Below are positions 1 through 8,605 of a stretch of DNA of 64,000 bases, in pieces (the stretch's first letter is position 1; each line of letters begins with the position of its first letter). The DNA is from Acinetobacter indicus CIP 110367 (GTDB taxonomy: Bacteria; Pseudomonadota; Gammaproteobacteria; Pseudomonadales; Moraxellaceae). The translations under genes and the position numbers were made by a program. Location: positions 186,001 to 250,000 of the forward strand of contig NZ_KI530745.1 in the NCBI RefSeq assembly GCF_000488255.1, in the 5' to 3' direction. Under the pieces are notes generated by a model. That model saw nothing but the letters and a program-made list of their open reading frames with translations. It ran no database searches and was not told the origin of the DNA.

Positions 1-2
1 GC

Positions 3-62
3 GCTGAATTACAGCACTATCGCAGGATTTTTGTGAAATTGGCCGAGTTTATTCACCAATAA
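3..62 (+). CDS. C-terminal tail of an unidentified upstream gene (partial)
   Basis: A frame open from the window edge runs 19 codons to a TAA at 60-62. The peptide ends in LAEFIHQ and looks like the end of a helical protein. Only the tail is visible, so no family can be assigned. It could also be a chance open frame. The stop lies 52 bp before coaD. Confidence 0.3.
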   Translation, partial: AELQHYRRIFVKLAEFIHQ

Positions 63-108
63 ATCAAGTTTTTGCTAAAATATGGCTCTACAAAACCAAC
101 TAGAGTAA

Positions 109-606
<498 letters not shown>

Positions 607-607
607 C

Positions 608-871
608 GTGTCTTTATATATTACCGATGAATGCATTAACTGCGATGTCTGTGAACCTGTGTGCCCGAATGAGGCTATTTTCATGGGCGAGCTGATTTAT
701 GAAATCAACCCGGCGCTGTGTACCGAATGTGTCGGGCATCATGATAAACCGCAGTGTCAGTTATTCTGTCCGGTGGACTGTATTCCGCATGATCCCCATC
801 ATGTCGAAACCCAGGAACAATTGCTGGAAAAGTATCAAAAACTGATTGATCAAAAAAGCACGAGCAATTAG
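608..871 (+). CDS. YfhL-type 2[4Fe-4S] ferredoxin
   Basis: This is a small cytoplasmic electron carrier of 87 aa. The N terminus reads SLYITDECINCDVCEPVCP, the CxxCxxCxxxCP motif of one [4Fe-4S] cluster. The second motif carries the typical insertion of this class (CTEC, then CQLFCPVDCI), as in YfhL and Allochromatium-type ferredoxins. I chose the GTG at 608, which gives the usual SLYITDEC start two bases after the coaD stop. An in-frame ATG at 551 would add 19 residues inside coaD. An AAGG at 595-598 may serve as ribosome binding site. rnpB follows within 30 bases. The physiological partner is unknown. Confidence 0.93.
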   Translation: MSLYITDECINCDVCEPVCPNEAIFMGELIYEINPALCTECVGHHDKPQCQLFCPVDCIPHDPHHVETQEQLLEKYQKLIDQKSTSN

Positions 872-898
872 TGCATTTATTTGTTAAGATGCGCCCTC

Positions 899-1276
<378 letters not shown>

Positions 1277-1306
1277 AAATTTTGTACAATTAGCCTGTAG
1301 AAGGGC

Positions 1307-1335
1307 TTGACGTTATAAACATTACAGCAGATAAT
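1307..1335 (+). promoter_or_regulatory. Promoter of the first tRNA-Met
   Basis: TTGACG at 1307-1312 and GATAAT at 1330-1335 are separated by exactly 17 bp. A GC-rich discriminator (GCGCGC) follows, as expected for a stable-RNA promoter under growth-rate or stringent control. The same arrangement stands before the second copy at 2026-2054. Confidence 0.75.
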
Positions 1336-1350
1336 GCGCGCACAGTTTAC

Positions 1351-1427
1351 GGCTATGTAGCTCAGTTGGTTAGAGCACCGCACTCATAATGCGGGGGTCA
1401 CAAGTTCAAGTCTCGTCATAGCCACCA
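1351..1427 (+). tRNA. tRNA-Met (CAT), copy 1
   Basis: This is an elongator tRNA-Met of 77 nt including the encoded CCA. The acceptor stem GGCTATG pairs with CATAGCC and the anticodon CAT sits in ACTCATAATG. Compared with copy 2, the T stem has A at position 52 and T at 62 in place of G and C, so pairing is kept. Confidence 0.97.
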
Positions 1428-1433
1428 TTTTTA

Positions 1434-1464
1434 AAGATCACATCCTTATGTGATCTTTTTTTTT
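1434..1464 (+). terminator. Intrinsic terminator after tRNA-Met copy 1
   Basis: A perfect 10-bp stem (AAGATCACAT with ATGTGATCTT) around a four-base loop is followed by a run of T. It ends a few bases before the 3' end of the converging lipoprotein gene. Confidence 0.9.
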
Positions 1465-1468
1465 GTCT

Positions 1469-1882
1469 TTAAAATCTGTGCTCGCAGTTGAGCTGCTGCA
1501 CATCCAGCTTCAGCGTCTGCTGTAGCTGTTGAATCTGTTGCCAGCGTTGCTGCTGGTCGGCATAGACAAAAATTTTCTCATCGACCTGATCCAGTTTGGA
1601 CACGGTAATTTTTTGTGCAGCACAATAACGGCCTTCATAGCGTTCCTGTGCAAGCGCCTGTTGTGCTTCAGGACTTAGGCGATCTGCGGTTAAAATCTTC
1701 TGCTGGCCTTTGGCATACTCGACCAGAATGCGTTTTTGCGGAATGGTGAACCAGAGATGACCATTAATAAATTCTGCGACATCGCGGCGTACCCCGTTAT
1801 AGTCCACCATGAGTGGGGCAACCAGCTGACAGCCCGATAATGTCGCAACTAGCAGACTACTGATCCATATTTTTAACTGCAT
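1469..1882 (-). CDS. Small putative lipoprotein
   Basis: This hypothetical protein of about 137 aa is predicted to sit in the cell envelope. The N terminus is a lipoprotein signal: a short charged start (MQLK), a hydrophobic stretch and the lipobox LSGC, with the acylated cysteine at about residue 18. The mature part is mixed, Gln-rich towards the end, and has two further Cys (RYCAAQ and LNCEHRF). I chose the ATG at 1880-1882 because it gives a compact signal peptide. Starts up to 25 codons upstream are open but would put a long, poorly signal-like segment in front. I recognise no domain. It lies on the opposite strand between the two tRNA-Met genes. Confidence 0.65.
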   Translation of the reverse strand: MQLKIWISSLLVATLSGCQLVAPLMVDYNGVRRDVAEFINGHLWFTIPQKRILVEYAKGQQKILTADRLSPEAQQALAQERYEGRYCAAQKITVSKLDQVDEKIFVYADQQQRWQQIQQLQQTLKLDVQQLNCEHRF

Positions 1883-2025
1883 TGTGTTCAAGTGATTGAT
1901 CCTGGAAAGTTTCATCATAGGCAGCGAAAAGGGTCTGACCCAAGTAAAAAATTGCAAATCCGGTTAAAAATTAATAAAAACGTCATGTTTTGCTTAAACA
2001 GTGTTCATTTGAGTAGATAAATATC

Positions 2026-2054
2026 TTGACGATAAAGTCCGAACTTTAGATAAT
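2026..2054 (+). promoter_or_regulatory. Promoter of the second tRNA-Met
   Basis: TTGACG at 2026-2031 and GATAAT at 2049-2054 have a 17-bp spacer and are followed by GCGCAC. The stretch from the -10 box to the tRNA is nearly identical to that before copy 1, which suggests a duplication that included the start region. Confidence 0.75.
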
Positions 2055-2069
2055 GCGCACACAGTTTAC

Positions 2070-2146
2070 GGCTATGTAGCTCAGTTGGTTAGAGCACCGC
2101 ACTCATAATGCGGGGGTCACAGGTTCAAGTCCCGTCATAGCCACCA
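2070..2146 (+). tRNA. tRNA-Met (CAT), copy 2
   Basis: This elongator tRNA-Met is 77 nt including CCA. It differs from copy 1 only in the T stem, where it has the common G52-C62 pair. Acceptor stem, D arm and anticodon arm are the same. Confidence 0.97.
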
Positions 2147-2153
2147 TTTTAAA

Positions 2154-2184
2154 AGACCAAGCTCTCAGCTTGGTCTCTTTTTTT
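2154..2184 (+). terminator. Intrinsic terminator after tRNA-Met copy 2
   Basis: A perfect 10-bp stem (AGACCAAGCT with AGCTTGGTCT), a three-base loop and a T run. Confidence 0.9.
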
Positions 2185-2262
2185 GTCTGTTCAAAAAGTC
2201 CAAAAAAATGTTGTGCAAACTCTCCGCGCAATTTAGATACCAGCGATGAATAAAATGCTGGC

Positions 2263-2535
2263 TTAGGAATTCAGCTGTTGCTGTACCCAGCTTAAGAATT
2301 CCTGTTTATGCGCAAGGGCCGGCGCTTTAGAACCATCAATCACTTTAGGCTTGCCATTAAATATACCTTTAAACAGATAAGACTGCCCAGCTTCAAACTC
2401 GATACTGCCTGTATCATGGATTTCGGCGAAAAACGCGTTCAGGCGCTCATACTGGCTATAGCGATGAAAATGCGGACGTTCAGTTAAATAATGATAAATC
2501 TGTTCTAAAGTCTGCAGGGTATTTCTTAGTGTCAT
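2263..2535 (-). CDS. Hypothetical protein, 90 aa
   Basis: This small soluble protein has no recognised domain, signal peptide or membrane segment. The first half is helical and rich in Tyr and His (YHYLTERPHFHRYSQYERL). The second half contains a Gly/Lys patch (FKGIFNGKPKVIDGSKAP) and a helical end. Codon use matches the neighbours. The ATG at 2533-2535 is the natural start. It stands alone, downstream of a tRNA terminator and convergent with tRNA-Met copy 2. It is probably a lineage-specific conserved protein; I cannot propose a function. Confidence 0.6.
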   Translation of the reverse strand: MTLRNTLQTLEQIYHYLTERPHFHRYSQYERLNAFFAEIHDTGSIEFEAGQSYLFKGIFNGKPKVIDGSKAPALAHKQEFLSWVQQQLNS

Positions 2536-2737
2536 ATGAAATCCATTGCATCCAATTTTAGCTCATGCATATCTTGAACATAGGGTTAAACATAGACCGT
2601 TGTCTATCTGTTTTTAGTCAACCTAGACGATTCATTGATATTGGTTTTTTTGAATGACGTAGAACTCAAAAATATAGGATCGGTTTAGATGGCAGGGGAA
2701 GATGCGTATTCTAAGTAGCCTCATTCCAGCAGACAAT

Positions 2738-2767
2738 AAAAAACCCCAAGACTGGCTTGAGGTTTTT
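2738..2767 (-). terminator. Intrinsic terminator of nadE
   Basis: Read on the minus strand, CTCAAG and CTTGGGG form a stem with one mismatch, followed by a run of T. It lies about 20 bp after the nadE stop. Confidence 0.7.
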
Positions 2768-2788
2768 AGGATGGATCAGATCAGGAGC

Positions 2789-4414
2789 TTATAGGCCCGG
2801 TTTCCAGCCATTGACTAATGGATAACGGCGTTCACGGCTAAAAGAACGTGATGTAATGCGTGGACCAATTGCGCCCTGACGGCGTTTGTATTCATTGCGG
2901 TCAACCAGACGCACCACTTTTTCAACCACAGCCTGATCAAAGCCTTTGGCAATAATATCGTCCTGGCTCAGGTCTTCTTCAATATAGGCATACAGGATCG
3001 CATCTAGCACATCATACGGTGGCAAAGAGTCCTGATCTTTCTGGTCCGGGCTCAGTTCAGCTGATGGCGGACGGCTAATTACACGCTCCGGAATCACCGG
3101 CTGTTCGCTTATACTGTTCCGGTATTTGGCCAGTTCAAACACGATGGTTTTGTAGACATCTTTGAGAACTGCATAACCACCAACCATATCGCCATACAGG
3201 GTGCAGTAACCGACTGACAGTTCAGATTTGTTACCAGTCGACAGGACCAGGTTGCCAAATTTATTGGATAAGCCCATTAGCAACGTACCGCGGGCACGGG
3301 CCTGCAGGTTTTCTTCGGTGGTATCAACCGGGCTATTGCCAAAGAATGGATACAGGGTTTGCATAAAGCTGTTCACAATCGAGTGAATTTCGGCAATGCC
3401 AAAGGTCACACCCATGGTTTTGGCTTGCTGTGCAGCATCTTCTACACTAATTTGCGCGGTATAGGTATACGGCATCATCACCGCTTGTACTTTGTCTGCA
3501 CCCAGGGCATCAACCGCAATGGCCAAGGTTAGTGCAGAGTCAATCCCGCCAGATAAACCCAGAATTACGCCTGGGAAACCTGAACGTTGTACATAGTCAC
3601 GTGTTGCCAGCACCAGACCCTGATAAATTTCAGCCATGGTGTCGAGGGCTGCCGCCTGTTCGCCCGTTTTATAGCGCTGCTGTTCGGCTTCATACTCCAC
3701 CACAAACAGGCCTTCCTGATAGGTTGGCGCACGTAAAGCCAGTTCACCGTCTTTGCTGATCAGGAAGCTGGTGCCATCAAAGATCAGATCATCCTGACCA
3801 CCAACCTGATTGACATAGGCCAGGTTCAGATTCAGCTGTTTGGCCAGCGCAGTCATGGTATCAATACGGTGCTGTGGTTTACCAACTTCGTATGGCGATG
3901 AATTCAGCACCAGCACGGTTTCTACATTCAGCTGGGCCAGTTGCTGTACAGTGGCTAAAGACCAGACATCTTCACAAATCAGTACGCCAAATTTATGCCC
4001 CAAGTATTCAAAGACCAGATGTTGATGACCTTCGTTAAAATAACGTTTTTCATCAAACACGCCGTAGTTCGGTAAATTCTGCTTGTTATAAATACCCAGA
4101 ATCTGGCCATCTTTCATTACCGCAGCCGAGTTATAACGCTGGCCATCTTCAGTTTCATTGACAAAACCAAATACCACGACGATGTCTTTAATCTGGCTGA
4201 GCTGTTCAAAGGCCTTTTGCGTGCGTTTTTTGAGGCTTGGGCGTAACAGCAAATCTTCTGCTGGATAACCAATCAGAGAAAGCTCTGGGAAAATGATCAG
4301 GTCAGCCTGTTGTTTTTTCGCTTCATTTGCTTGTTCAAGCATTTTTTGCGCATTTGCTTCGAGATTGCCAATGTATGGAGAGAACTGTGCAAGGGCAATT
4401 TTAAAAGATTTCAT
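2789..4414 (-). CDS. nadE: Glutamine-dependent NAD+ synthetase
   Basis: NadE makes NAD+ from deamido-NAD+, ATP and ammonia, with the ammonia released from glutamine by its own N-terminal domain. The protein has 541 aa. The N-terminal nitrilase-type amidase domain (about 1-260) shows its triad: Glu in FPELSLIGYP, Lys in YNKQNLPNYG and Cys in LICEDVW. The C-terminal synthetase domain has the ATP pyrophosphatase loop LSGGIDSAL and the STGNKSE segment. I chose the ATG at 4412-4414, which has AGGA upstream and starts MKSFKIALAQ. An upstream open stretch of 37 codons has no family similarity. The gene is monocistronic with its own terminator. Confidence 0.96.
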   Translation of the reverse strand: MKSFKIALAQFSPYIGNLEANAQKMLEQANEAKKQQADLIIFPELSLIGYPAEDLLLRPSLKKRTQKAFEQLSQIKDIVVVFGFVNETEDGQRYNSAAVMKDGQILGIYNKQNLPNYGVFDEKRYFNEGHQHLVFEYLGHKFGVLICEDVWSLATVQQLAQLNVETVLVLNSSPYEVGKPQHRIDTMTALAKQLNLNLAYVNQVGGQDDLIFDGTSFLISKDGELALRAPTYQEGLFVVEYEAEQQRYKTGEQAAALDTMAEIYQGLVLATRDYVQRSGFPGVILGLSGGIDSALTLAIAVDALGADKVQAVMMPYTYTAQISVEDAAQQAKTMGVTFGIAEIHSIVNSFMQTLYPFFGNSPVDTTEENLQARARGTLLMGLSNKFGNLVLSTGNKSELSVGYCTLYGDMVGGYAVLKDVYKTIVFELAKYRNSISEQPVIPERVISRPPSAELSPDQKDQDSLPPYDVLDAILYAYIEEDLSQDDIIAKGFDQAVVEKVVRLVDRNEYKRRQGAIGPRITSRSFSRERRYPLVNGWKPGL

Positions 4415-4788
4415 TAATTTACGTCCTATTCCTATAGGGTTTTGAATACACGGGCTGCCGCTTGTAATTATGGTGATCGGGCAGCGGTGCATTCTGATAC
4501 TAAAAAGTACTGCCGACTGGCTCAAGTATAAAAAGTAATACGCATACGACTTGATAAAATCTTATTTTGCAATGCAAAAAATCAGACGGGTTTATTTTAT
4601 CTTAAATTAATTCAGATGCTAGAGCATATTCAGGATAATTGCATAGTAGCGGCAATTCGCGCCGTGAGAGAAGGCGCATAATGCTTTATTTAGTAAGCTT
4701 GAGTAACAAAAGCATGGGTTCGGTGAATCAGGCCTGATGGCACAAAAAACCGGCAGCTTGCAACATGAAAGCGCTATTGCAGCGCAGT
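4415..4788. other. Intergenic region upstream of nadE
   Basis: This stretch of 374 bp has no credible gene. It must contain the nadE promoter (minus strand) and holds the terminator of the HExxH peptidase gene at its far end. The middle is AT-rich, and I see no repeats or RNA structure that I can defend. Confidence 0.5.
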
Positions 4789-4798
4789 TTAGGCCGGT
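4744..4798 (-). terminator. Terminator overlapping the end of the HExxH peptidase gene
   Basis: ACCGGC (4749-4754) pairs with GCCGGT (4793-4798), enclosing a second hairpin (GCGCTGCAATAGCGC on the minus strand). On the minus strand it is followed by TTTTTT. The stop codon of the peptidase gene lies inside the structure. Confidence 0.55.
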
Positions 4799-5289
4799 GG
4801 ATGCAGAATAATATTGTCAATCTTGTTTAAAAAAATATCGCGGGCAATATCGCCTTGCTGTTCAATGTTGTAGGCAAAAAACGGCTTACCGGGAATTAGC
4901 TGGTAACGGTAGGGATTATACCGCCCGGCAGACAGATAAAAAGCGGTTTGCAGCAGCGCACCTTTCAGCAGCACATTAATCTGCTGCTGATGCTGGTAAA
5001 TATGTGTCATTTCATGAATCAGCACCGCCTGAAAGGCAAGCGGTGCCTGGCTATAATCTTCCCGGTACAATGGATCACGCACATGAATATAACCTTGCGG
5101 CGCCATCAGAATATGCGCCGGTTGCCAGGGCAAATAAGGATGATTCATGATGCTGACCCGGCTGTAATCAATCAGCTGCCCGAATACGCGCTGGCACAAC
5201 GCAATTTCGCCCGGGGTTAAAGCCCGGCAGCGAAACTGCTCCAGTTTAAGCAGGCGCAGTAGCAGCGGTAACAGTTTCAATAACAGCAT
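4789..5289 (-). CDS. Putative zinc metallopeptidase with HExxH motif
   Basis: This 166-aa protein has the zinc-binding signature in VLIHEMTHIYQHQ (HExxH, about residues 91-95). The catalytic Glu is in HEMTH; a third ligand cannot be assigned with certainty. The N terminus is a leucine-rich helix (MLLLKLLPLLLRLLKLEQ) that could be a membrane anchor or an uncleaved signal. The segment LTPGEIALCQRVFGQLIDYSRVSI resembles small peptidase-like proteins found next to Rhs/VgrG genes and in DUF4157-like families. No secretion cluster is visible here. The start shares a 154-bp divergent region with ravA, so the two genes may be co-regulated. The substrate is unknown. Confidence 0.75.
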   Translation of the reverse strand: MLLLKLLPLLLRLLKLEQFRCRALTPGEIALCQRVFGQLIDYSRVSIMNHPYLPWQPAHILMAPQGYIHVRDPLYREDYSQAPLAFQAVLIHEMTHIYQHQQQINVLLKGALLQTAFYLSAGRYNPYRYQLIPGKPFFAYNIEQQGDIARDIFLNKIDNIILHPPA

Positions 5290-5443
5290 GGTGAAAGATC
5301 AGGTCGGGCCATTCAATTTTCCCAGTTATAACAAAACTGGCAGGCAGATATGTAGCAAAAATTTCATCTGCGGTGGCTTGCCGGTTTTTCTTCATTTCCG
5401 CAAACCGTTACAATGCAGTTTTTCGCGCAGGTTCAGGTATTCG

Positions 5444-6946
5444 ATGAAAGCACGTATTCATACACTTATTTCGCAAATGTCCCAGCAGATGTATGAACGT
5501 GAACAGGTGATCGCACAAACCTTGCTGGCTGCTGTGGCTGGCAGTCATACCTTTTTATACGGCTTGCCGGGCACGGCCAAAAGCCTGATTTCCAGACGGG
5601 TTGCAGCCGCTTTTGAGGTCGATGCCTATTTTGAATATTTGATGAACCGCTTTAGTACCCCGGAAGAAATTTTTGGCCCAGTGTCAATTAAAGCCTTAAA
5701 AGAAGATCACTATATCCGTAAAACCGAGCATTATCTGCCCTGTGCCGATTTTGCTTTTCTGGATGAAATCTGGAAGGCCAGCCCGGCCATTTTAAATACC
5801 TTGCTGACTTTGGTGAATGAAAAAGTCTTTAAAAATGGCGAGCAGCTGCAGCAGGTGCCCTTAAGTGTGCTGATTGGTGCATCCAATGAAATTCCTGAAC
5901 CGAATCAGGGACTGGATGCGCTGTATGACCGTTTTATTTTGCGTCTGGTGGTCGAACCCATTCAGCAGGCCGGCAATTTTCATCAGCTGCTACAAGCCAA
6001 ACCGGGCAGTGCTCATTTACAGCTTGATGAATCACTTAAAATTACCCAGGCCGAGCTGGCCGAATGGCGCGAACAGATTCATGAAATTGAGCTGCCAGCT
6101 TTGGTATTACAGGTGATTGATCTGATTCGCCAGTATTTACAGCAGCATGTCGATGGCTTGTCGGTCTATATTTCGGACCGGCGCTGGCAACGTGTAGCCT
6201 ATCTGCTCAAAGCTGCGGCATTTTTAAATGGCCGGCCGCAGGTCTTGGTCAGTGATCTGTATCTTCTGAAATCCTGCCTGTGGAATCAGCTGGAAGATAT
6301 TCGGGAGATGCACAAGCTGATTGATCAGGCCATTCTGGAGATTGGCTTGCATGCCGATTTGCAATTGGAGTCACTAATTCAGCGCAAAGACGAGCTGGAA
6401 CAGCAGATGCTGAACGCTTTTTACTATACCGATGATGTCTATGAAAGCTATCTGATTCAGGACAAGGAGTACTTAAGAGCAGTGACTCACCTGGATCATC
6501 ATTATCAGGATAAAGTGCTGTATCTGTTATTAAATAAAATGGACAGCAAACAGGATTTCTTTGCTGTGGATGCTTCCGGTGAGGAAATTCGCGGCATCGT
6601 GTGTAACTTTAATGGCGGCCGGCTCTGTACCTTAAAAGGCGGCTATTATGGGCTGGAAGAAGTGGTCACACCGTATATTAAATACCCGAAAGGCAGCGCA
6701 CGCCGTGTCATTGATGAAAAGTTGGTGCAGCAGTTGCGGGGAGAGCTTGCCCAGCTACAAAATGCACTGAGCAAAGATTTAGCCCTGTTACAGCAGCGTT
6801 TTAATGCCCAGTCAGCACATTTTGCTTCAGTCTTTGTTGCCGCCGCCGACAGTGCCCAGTTACAACAGCATGTGCAGCAGCAGTTACAGCGCTATCAGCT
6901 GCAACTGCAAGACTGCGCGCGGCTGGAACAGCTATGTCAAGGCTAG
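5444..6946 (+). CDS. ravA: MoxR-family AAA+ ATPase RavA
   Basis: RavA is a hexameric MoxR ATPase that acts with the VWA protein ViaA. In E. coli the pair is tied to respiratory complexes, Fe-S proteins and aminoglycoside sensitivity. The protein has 500 aa, close to the 498 aa of E. coli RavA. Walker A is GLPGTAKS (40-47), Walker B lies in FAFLDEIW (103-110) and sensor 1 in GASNEIPE. The block FEYLMNRFSTPEEIFGP is a RavA hallmark. The C-terminal third is helical and Gln-rich. The ATG at 5444 matches family length; an open frame continues upstream to 5288 without similarity. viaA overlaps its end by 13 bp, so translation is coupled. Confidence 0.93.
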   Translation: MKARIHTLISQMSQQMYEREQVIAQTLLAAVAGSHTFLYGLPGTAKSLISRRVAAAFEVDAYFEYLMNRFSTPEEIFGPVSIKALKEDHYIRKTEHYLPCADFAFLDEIWKASPAILNTLLTLVNEKVFKNGEQLQQVPLSVLIGASNEIPEPNQGLDALYDRFILRLVVEPIQQAGNFHQLLQAKPGSAHLQLDESLKITQAELAEWREQIHEIELPALVLQVIDLIRQYLQQHVDGLSVYISDRRWQRVAYLLKAAAFLNGRPQVLVSDLYLLKSCLWNQLEDIREMHKLIDQAILEIGLHADLQLESLIQRKDELEQQMLNAFYYTDDVYESYLIQDKEYLRAVTHLDHHYQDKVLYLLLNKMDSKQDFFAVDASGEEIRGIVCNFNGGRLCTLKGGYYGLEEVVTPYIKYPKGSARRVIDEKLVQQLRGELAQLQNALSKDLALLQQRFNAQSAHFASVFVAAADSAQLQQHVQQQLQRYQLQLQDCARLEQLCQG

Positions 6947-8397
6947 ACCTGCAGCAGCATCAGCGTCAGCATACAGCGTTAGAGCAGTTGACCGGACAGC
7001 TGTATCAGGAGCTGGCCGATTCCTCCTTAAAACACTGGCTGGATGATCAGAAAGTCAGTCAGCATCTGGATGATAAAGTCCGGGCCTGGGCCTATCAGGC
7101 CAAATCCAGTCTCGATCAGCAGCATCCTTATAGGGAAGTGCAGCAACAACTGGAACACTGGCTGGCGCAGCCCTCCATCAATAGCGCCGAGTTTCAGCAG
7201 ATGCAGGTGCAATATCAGGATTTTCAGGCTCAGCTGGGGCTGCCTGATTTAAGCCCGTTTTGGACTCAAAGCGCTACTTTCTCTGCCGGACAGCGCGAGC
7301 TACAGGCACAGTTATTAACAGAAAAATGGCAACGTAAACTGACCGAAGCCATTGCTCATTGGGAATTTGAGCAGCTGGCCTTGCAGCGGGATGCTTTTCT
7401 GGATGAGATTCGTGATTTTCTCAGCCAGATGCAGCGACTGGCCAAATACAAAGATGCCACCGGCATCGAAACCGGTATTTTTATTGACTATTCCAGAGGC
7501 CAGTTACAACCACAGGATATCCAGCAGTTTGAGCAATGGGCCAGCTATTTGCAGGAGGATCGTGAGCTGCAAGCCTTGTGCCAGAAAATCGGTTCTGCCC
7601 AGCCTGCACATTATCCGCGCCAGGCCGTGCAGCAGCATCGGCCAGAGCAGGAGCTGGAATTGCTGGAGCAGCACTGGCATGAAGAAATTACCGGTATTCA
7701 GCTGGCGCAGGATTTGAATCTGGCGCTGCCGAGCGAGCTGGCCTTACTGGCCGATCCCGATCTGGCGCTTTTATTTGACCTGAAATATCTGGAATCCAAC
7801 CTGATGAGCTTTAACCTGCAAGGTCAGCACAGCAGTCGGGTAATTCAGGATCAAACAGCACGGCATAAGCGTCTGGGGCAAAAAGGCCCGATGATTTTGT
7901 GTCTGGACACCAGCGGTTCCATGCACGGCCAGCCGGAGCTGATTGCCAAAGCCATGAGTTTGTATCTGGCGATTCAGGCCATGAAAGCCAAACGTCCGAT
8001 GTATCTGATTAACTTCTCGACCCAGCTGACCAGCCTGAATTTACTCGAAGGCTATTCGCTGGATGATCTGATTCACTTTCTTAGCCAGTCTTTTCATGGC
8101 GGCACCGATGTTATTCCCGCCATCGAACATGCCCTGTCGATGCTGGCCCAGCCAAATTTTCACAATGCCGATGTGCTGGTGGTGTCCGATTTCATCATGG
8201 GGCAGTTACCGACAGAACTGATGGCCCAAGTCGAGCAGCAGAAACAGCAGGGCACCGGTTTTTATGCGGTAGCGATTGGTAACTTCCGTTTTGAACATCT
8301 GAATCAGGGCCTGTTCGATCATCAGTGGATTTATCAGTCCAAAGAACGCAAAGTGCGTTATCTGCCCAGTAACCGCAGTGACAGAGTGTCCAAATAG
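6934..8397 (+). CDS. viaA: VWA-domain protein ViaA
   Basis: ViaA is the partner of RavA and stimulates its ATPase activity. The protein has 487 aa (E. coli 483). The N-terminal two thirds are helical and rich in Gln and Leu. The C-terminal von Willebrand A domain begins near residue 318 with the MIDAS motif LDTSGSM (D325, S327, S329). The threonine of the metal site lies in GGTDV (about T391) and the third loop in VVSDFIMG. The ATG at 6934 overlaps the ravA end, as expected for a stoichiometric pair. The last residues are basic (SNRSDRVSK). The next gene starts 200 bp later with its own regulatory region. Confidence 0.92.
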   Translation: MSRLDLQQHQRQHTALEQLTGQLYQELADSSLKHWLDDQKVSQHLDDKVRAWAYQAKSSLDQQHPYREVQQQLEHWLAQPSINSAEFQQMQVQYQDFQAQLGLPDLSPFWTQSATFSAGQRELQAQLLTEKWQRKLTEAIAHWEFEQLALQRDAFLDEIRDFLSQMQRLAKYKDATGIETGIFIDYSRGQLQPQDIQQFEQWASYLQEDRELQALCQKIGSAQPAHYPRQAVQQHRPEQELELLEQHWHEEITGIQLAQDLNLALPSELALLADPDLALLFDLKYLESNLMSFNLQGQHSSRVIQDQTARHKRLGQKGPMILCLDTSGSMHGQPELIAKAMSLYLAIQAMKAKRPMYLINFSTQLTSLNLLEGYSLDDLIHFLSQSFHGGTDVIPAIEHALSMLAQPNFHNADVLVVSDFIMGQLPTELMAQVEQQKQQGTGFYAVAIGNFRFEHLNQGLFDHQWIYQSKERKVRYLPSNRSDRVSK

Positions 8398-8450
8398 GCG
8401 CTGACCCCAATTGACAAGGAAATGAGCTCTGCGGAAAAAAGTGTGAGCAA

Positions 8451-8463
8451 ATTGTCAGACAAT
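8451..8463. promoter_or_regulatory. Palindrome upstream of the hydrolase-SDR-monooxygenase cluster
   Basis: ATTGTC and GACAAT face each other around a central A, a perfect 13-bp palindrome. It lies 142 bp before the hydrolase start in the gap after viaA. A weaker pair GCCAA / TTGGC follows from about 8482. It has the form of an operator, but no regulator gene is next to it. Confidence 0.3.
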
Positions 8464-8605
8464 ATTTTTAAAGTCACGATTTGCCAATTTTATGACGATT
8501 TTGGCAACTGGTTTCAATGCAGGGCTGGCTTAGTTTTGGTCTCATTCAGGTCGATGACCACGGTGTCTTGACCTGGCTCAAATGGACAAAACAAAGAGAA
8601 TAGCC

